From contig NZ_JBHEQA010000008.1 in NCBI RefSeq assembly GCF_043678055.1, positions 1 to 64,000 of the forward strand: DNA of 64,000 nucleotides, given 5' to 3'. The notes beneath the pieces are model-generated. The model saw only the letters and a list, made by a program, of their open reading frames with translations. It had not been told where the DNA came from and ran no database searches. Both the position numbers and the translations under genes were made by a program. This document shows positions 60,894-64,000 of this stretch, in pieces (the stretch's first letter is position 1; every line of letters starts with the position of its first letter). This DNA is from Spongiimicrobium salis. GTDB taxonomy: Bacteria > Bacteroidota > Bacteroidia > Flavobacteriales > Flavobacteriaceae.

Positions 60894-63105
60894 TCTTTTT
60901 GTATTTGGGATTAAAGATGTTCTCTCCAATTTTTTGATAGAAAAGCTCGGGTTTAAAGGGTTTGGTGACCACATCATTACATCCGGCAGCGTAAAAACTT
61001 TCCAAACTATCGTCTAGAGAAATCGCTGTTAAGGCAATAATAGGAATTTCTTTATCAAATTTTCGAATTCTGATCGTTGCTTCTTCCCCACTGATTCCTG
61101 GCATATGAATGTCCATTAAAATGCCATGATAGGTATTTTTTTCTGCCATTTCAACGGCAAGGGTACCATTGCTGGCGATATCACAGGTGATATCTTTTTT
61201 ATTCAACATTTTCTTAGTGATCACCTGATTGATCTTATTGTCTTCCACCACCAACAAATGCAAACCTTCCAACTCATAGGTCTCCGGTGTTATTTGGAAA
61301 GGAGTATCATCTATGACATCATCCTTGCTTTTTAGGTTTAAATGGAAATAAAAAGAACTCCCTTCGCCCAAGGTACTTTTCAATTGTATTTTACTACCAA
61401 ATAAACCAAGTAGACTCTTCACGATAGTCAGTCCTAAACCGGTGCCCCCATATTCCCTATTGATTTGTATGGATCCTTGTTCAAAGCTGTCAAAAATACC
61501 TTGTTGCATTTCTTCGGAAATACCAATACCATTATCTTTTACTTCAAAATATAAATCCAGATCATGCTCATCCTTTTTAGATAAGCGCGTAATAACGGTT
61601 ACTTTTCCTCCTTTGGTAAATTTAATGGCGTTACCTACAAGATTGATAAAAATCTGTGATAGTTTAAGCGGGTCACCCATAAGGTGTTGTGGGATGCTCT
61701 CATCGTGGTCTAAGACGATTTCTGTTGTATTCTCCTTGGCACTTGGATGTAGGGAGTCTATAACTTCCTGCAATATTTTCTTAAGATTGAACTGAATGTT
61801 CAATGTTTCTAGCTTGTCTGCGTCAATTTTATTGATTTGAAGAATATCATTGATAAAGTTCAAGAGGTAATCTCCGGAGAATTTCAGGGACTTTAAATGC
61901 TCTTTCTGATGTTCACTGGGGTCTTCTTCCAGCAATAAATGGGTGAGCCCGGTGACGGCATATAGCGGTGTTCGCAATTCGTGGCTTACTGTGGATAAAA
62001 AGTTGGTTTTGGCTTCCATGGCCGATACCGCTTCGTCCCTGGCCGATTGCAATTCTTTGTTCTTTGTTTGCAAAAGGTCATTGGTCTTTAATTTTATTTG
62101 ATTGTTTCGATACAAAGAAACGGCTAAGAGCGATATAATCGTAAGGAATGCAGAAGTTAAGATAGCCGTGATTTCCGATCGGTTGACCGATTTACTCAAC
62201 TCTTCAATTTCTTGTTCCTGACTCTTTATTTTTTTGTTCATTCGCGCAAACTGTATCCTATCTGCAGTTTTTACTTCAGTTTGCAGTTTCTCTATGGTGA
62301 AAATTGAATCCTTGATCTTGAGCAAATTCCTGTTGTGTACCAAGGACTCATCAAACCTTTCCATTTTTTCATAGGTAGTGCCCAGCAATTCATTGATTTC
62401 AAGAATCTCTTTAAAGAATAGGTTTTCATTGGCTATTTCTAGGGCACTCAAACCATTTTTTACACTTTCTTCATACTTTTCTTCTAGGAAATTCAGTCGT
62501 GCCAATCCAATATATGCCTGGGTAGTGAGGTAGTGTTTTTCATAAATATCTTGGTTGACGACCAAGGAATTGAAGTTTTTATAGGCATTTTCGAACTTTT
62601 CGATATTCATGAAAATATTCCCTTCTACCAATAATACTTTATTCAATAGGTTCCGATCATTGTTGATCTTAGCAGGTTCGCTGAGCATATAGAGTGCCTG
62701 AAAATTTTGCCCTCTTCTATAGAGCAGTAAGGCTTCAATATATTTGTGAAAGGCAGATCCATAAGGAAATTCCAATTCTTTAAGGAGGGCAGCGGCTCTA
62801 TCCCAATAGAATACGGCCTTTTCATCCCGGTTAAGATCTAGATTCAGCAATGAAAATGTATGATAGCAATCCACTAAGGCCTTTTCATCTTCATTTTCCT
62901 CTGCTAGGGCAACTGCCTTTTCCAAAGATTCCTGAGCCAAAGTTATTTTATCCTGATGCCTGTAGGTTCGTACTTCTTGAAAGTAGTCATAGATGGTTTT
63001 GGAAGAGCTGTTGTCCGTCTGGCCATGAACAGTTTGAAAAATAGCGAGAACAAGCCCTAGTACTATAGCTTTTCCTTTACTTATATGTAAAAATGTAAAC
63101 TTCAA
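60874..63105 (-). CDS. Hybrid sensor histidine kinase/response regulator with TPR sensor
   Basis: A 743-residue membrane kinase. Signal/anchor 11-29, a periplasmic TPR domain about 40-265, a coiled coil, a membrane helix about 311-333, then HisKA with STVSHELRTP (phosphorylated His375), and HATPase with N492, DNGIG (524-528) and GGTGLGL (553-559). A C-terminal receiver domain follows, with phospho-acceptor Asp665 in LMDIHMPG, plus Thr/Lys landmarks ALTA and KPFK. No output domain is present, so it hands on to a separate regulator. The start is TTG 63105, overlapping the stop of gap by 4 bp (TTGA), with no ATG nearby. Confidence 0.9.
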   Translation of the reverse strand: MKFTFLHISKGKAIVLGLVLAIFQTVHGQTDNSSSKTIYDYFQEVRTYRHQDKITLAQESLEKAVALAEENEDEKALVDCYHTFSLLNLDLNRDEKAVFYWDRAAALLKELEFPYGSAFHKYIEALLLYRRGQNFQALYMLSEPAKINNDRNLLNKVLLVEGNIFMNIEKFENAYKNFNSLVVNQDIYEKHYLTTQAYIGLARLNFLEEKYEESVKNGLSALEIANENLFFKEILEINELLGTTYEKMERFDESLVHNRNLLKIKDSIFTIEKLQTEVKTADRIQFARMNKKIKSQEQEIEELSKSVNRSEITAILTSAFLTIISLLAVSLYRNNQIKLKTNDLLQTKNKELQSARDEAVSAMEAKTNFLSTVSHELRTPLYAVTGLTHLLLEEDPSEHQKEHLKSLKFSGDYLLNFINDILQINKIDADKLETLNIQFNLKKILQEVIDSLHPSAKENTTEIVLDHDESIPQHLMGDPLKLSQIFINLVGNAIKFTKGGKVTVITRLSKKDEHDLDLYFEVKDNGIGISEEMQQGIFDSFEQGSIQINREYGGTGLGLTIVKSLLGLFGSKIQLKSTLGEGSSFYFHLNLKSKDDVIDDTPFQITPETYELEGLHLLVVEDNKINQVITKKMLNKKDITCDIASNGTLAVEMAEKNTYHGILMDIHMPGISGEEATIRIRKFDKEIPIIALTAISLDDSLESFYAAGCNDVVTKPFKPELFYQKIGENIFNPKYKKTSSQKS

Positions 63106-64000
63106 ATATAATTTTTAGTGATCAATAAATTCATAAGATCAATGATTCTACTGCTATATCCAGTTTCATTATCATACCAACCTATGATCTTGACCATTTT
63201 ACCTACAACTGATGTCATCTGAGAATCAAACGTACAAGAGTAATAACTATTGTTTATATCGATAGAAACTATGGGGTCTTCAGTGTAAAAAAGGATATTT
63301 TTAAGCTTTTTCTCCGAAATTTCCCGAAAAGTGCGGTTAATTTCTTCAATAGAGGTCTCTTTTTTGACGTTTAAAGTGATATCTGTTAAAGAACCGTTGG
63401 GTACCGGAACTCGAATACCACAACCTCCTATAACATCGCTTAAATCAGGAAAAATCTTGGTTAAGGCCTTGGCCGCACCTGTGGTGGTCGGAACAATGGA
63501 TTGTCCTGCAGCTCTCGCTCTACGAAGATCCCTATGAGGTTGATCATGCAGGCTTTGATCCGTAGTATAGGAATGGATAGTGGTAATATAAGCTTGCTCT
63601 ATGCCACAAAGATCTTGCATCACCTTGATCATAGGGGCGGCATTATTTGTAGTACAGGAGGCGTTGGATATAATAGTATCTTCCTCGGTCAGCGAATCTT
63701 CATTGATTCCCAAGACCACCATTTTGATATCATCATCCGTTGGAGGTACAGACAGAATAACTTTTTTTGCTCCATTGGCCAAGTGATGATTCAAAAGGGC
63801 TTTGGACTTAAATTTTCCCGTTGCCTCAACCACAATATCAACACCCTGATATCCCCAATCAATAGTTTCAGGGCTATCGTGATTTAGGAGGGGTATTGTA
63901 TCTCCATTGATGATGATTTCTTGGTCCCGATGTTCAATGGTCTCCTTAAAAACGCCATGGATACTGTCGTATTTTAAGAGATGGGATAAGGTGCGCGCAT
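63102..64000 (-). CDS. gap: Glyceraldehyde-3-phosphate dehydrogenase, 5' end beyond the window
   Basis: The last 298 residues or so of a type I GAPDH. Visible landmarks: HLLKYDSIHGVF at the window edge, the active-site motif NASCTTN with its catalytic Cys, TTIHSYTTDQ, RRARAAGQSIVPTTTGAA (Arg for phosphate binding) and WYDNETGYS near the end. It catalyses NAD-dependent oxidation of glyceraldehyde-3-phosphate in glycolysis. The reading frame runs off the right end without a start, so the N-terminal NAD-binding part is outside. Its stop overlaps the start of the histidine kinase. Confidence 0.92.
   Translation of the reverse strand, partial: ARTLSHLLKYDSIHGVFKETIEHRDQEIIINGDTIPLLNHDSPETIDWGYQGVDIVVEATGKFKSKALLNHHLANGAKKVILSVPPTDDDIKMVVLGINEDSLTEEDTIISNASCTTNNAAPMIKVMQDLCGIEQAYITTIHSYTTDQSLHDQPHRDLRRARAAGQSIVPTTTGAAKALTKIFPDLSDVIGGCGIRVPVPNGSLTDITLNVKKETSIEEINRTFREISEKKLKNILFYTEDPIVSIDINNSYYSCTFDSQMTSVVGKMVKIIGWYDNETGYSSRIIDLMNLLITKNYI

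Noticed and set aside
1..64000. tRNA, rRNA, riboswitch, insertion sequence or prophage
   Set aside because: I scanned gaps for T-loop/acceptor patterns, transposase genes and phage structural genes and found none; the fibre-like repeat protein stands alone without other phage genes.

Overview
The window looks like a stretch of chromosome from a (probably marine) member of the Flavobacteriaceae, phylum Bacteroidota. The evidence is the gene content: two proteins ending in gliding-motility/type IX secretion (T9SS) type B sorting domains, a PorP/SprF protein, an OmpA-family protein with TPR, PD40 and OmpA domains, stand-alone carboxypeptidase-regulatory-like domains ending in DEVVVG, DUF6090- and DUF6702-like proteins, an alginate-lyase-like lipoprotein, AT-rich intergenic DNA and a few TAnnTTTG promoter boxes. 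I see no rRNA, tRNA, CRISPR array, prophage or insertion sequence.

Layout. 1-1.9 kb: three unrecognised small orphan genes separated by start-less open frames, after a strong terminator; possibly the debris of an exchangeable cassette region. 1.9-9.1 kb: a pseudo-esterase with TPRs, a PL7-like lyase lipoprotein with a twin palindromic operator, an alpha/beta hydrolase, a GNAT, and a GntR/FCD regulator coupled to a beta-lactamase-fold lipoprotein. 9.2-19.4 kb: small metabolic and unknown genes, a 619-residue PLP enzyme, a degenerate CPBP membrane protein, and an overlapping three-gene operon (BKACE enzyme, NeuD-like acyltransferase, DUF1697). 19.4-26 kb (mostly minus strand): methyltransferase, map, DUF4287/DUF5655, gpmI, an ankyrin protein, a 55-residue membrane protein, and M48 and M15 peptidases.

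26.1-31.1 kb (minus): a two-gene unit of a 1257-residue fibre-like protein with ten near-identical tandem repeats and a T9SS type B protein. 31.2-42 kb: pepE, two orphan CarboxypepD_reg proteins, a DUF6702-like protein, an M1 peptidase, tatA, PAP2, an O-methyltransferase, a GNAT, kynU, an MFS transporter and a lipoprotein. 42.3-44 kb: ECF sigma factor, a 66-residue protein and an MscS-like channel in one operon.

44-55.2 kb (minus): a 2581-residue type B adhesin with ten almost identical 116-residue Calx-beta repeats, then PorP/SprF and a PorE-like OmpA protein. This is the classic cargo plus outer-membrane-partner layout of T9SS surface adhesins (SprB/SprF type). 55.6-64 kb: a ClpP-family protease, kmo (kynurenine pathway, with kynU 18 kb away), a zinc-ribbon-family protein that has lost its cysteines, a Nif3-like protein, lpxK, a TPR hybrid histidine kinase, and the 3' part of gap, whose stop codon overlaps the TTG start of the kinase.

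Coordinates are from reading the sequence and the open frames. Family assignments rest on motifs recognised by eye, with no database search.
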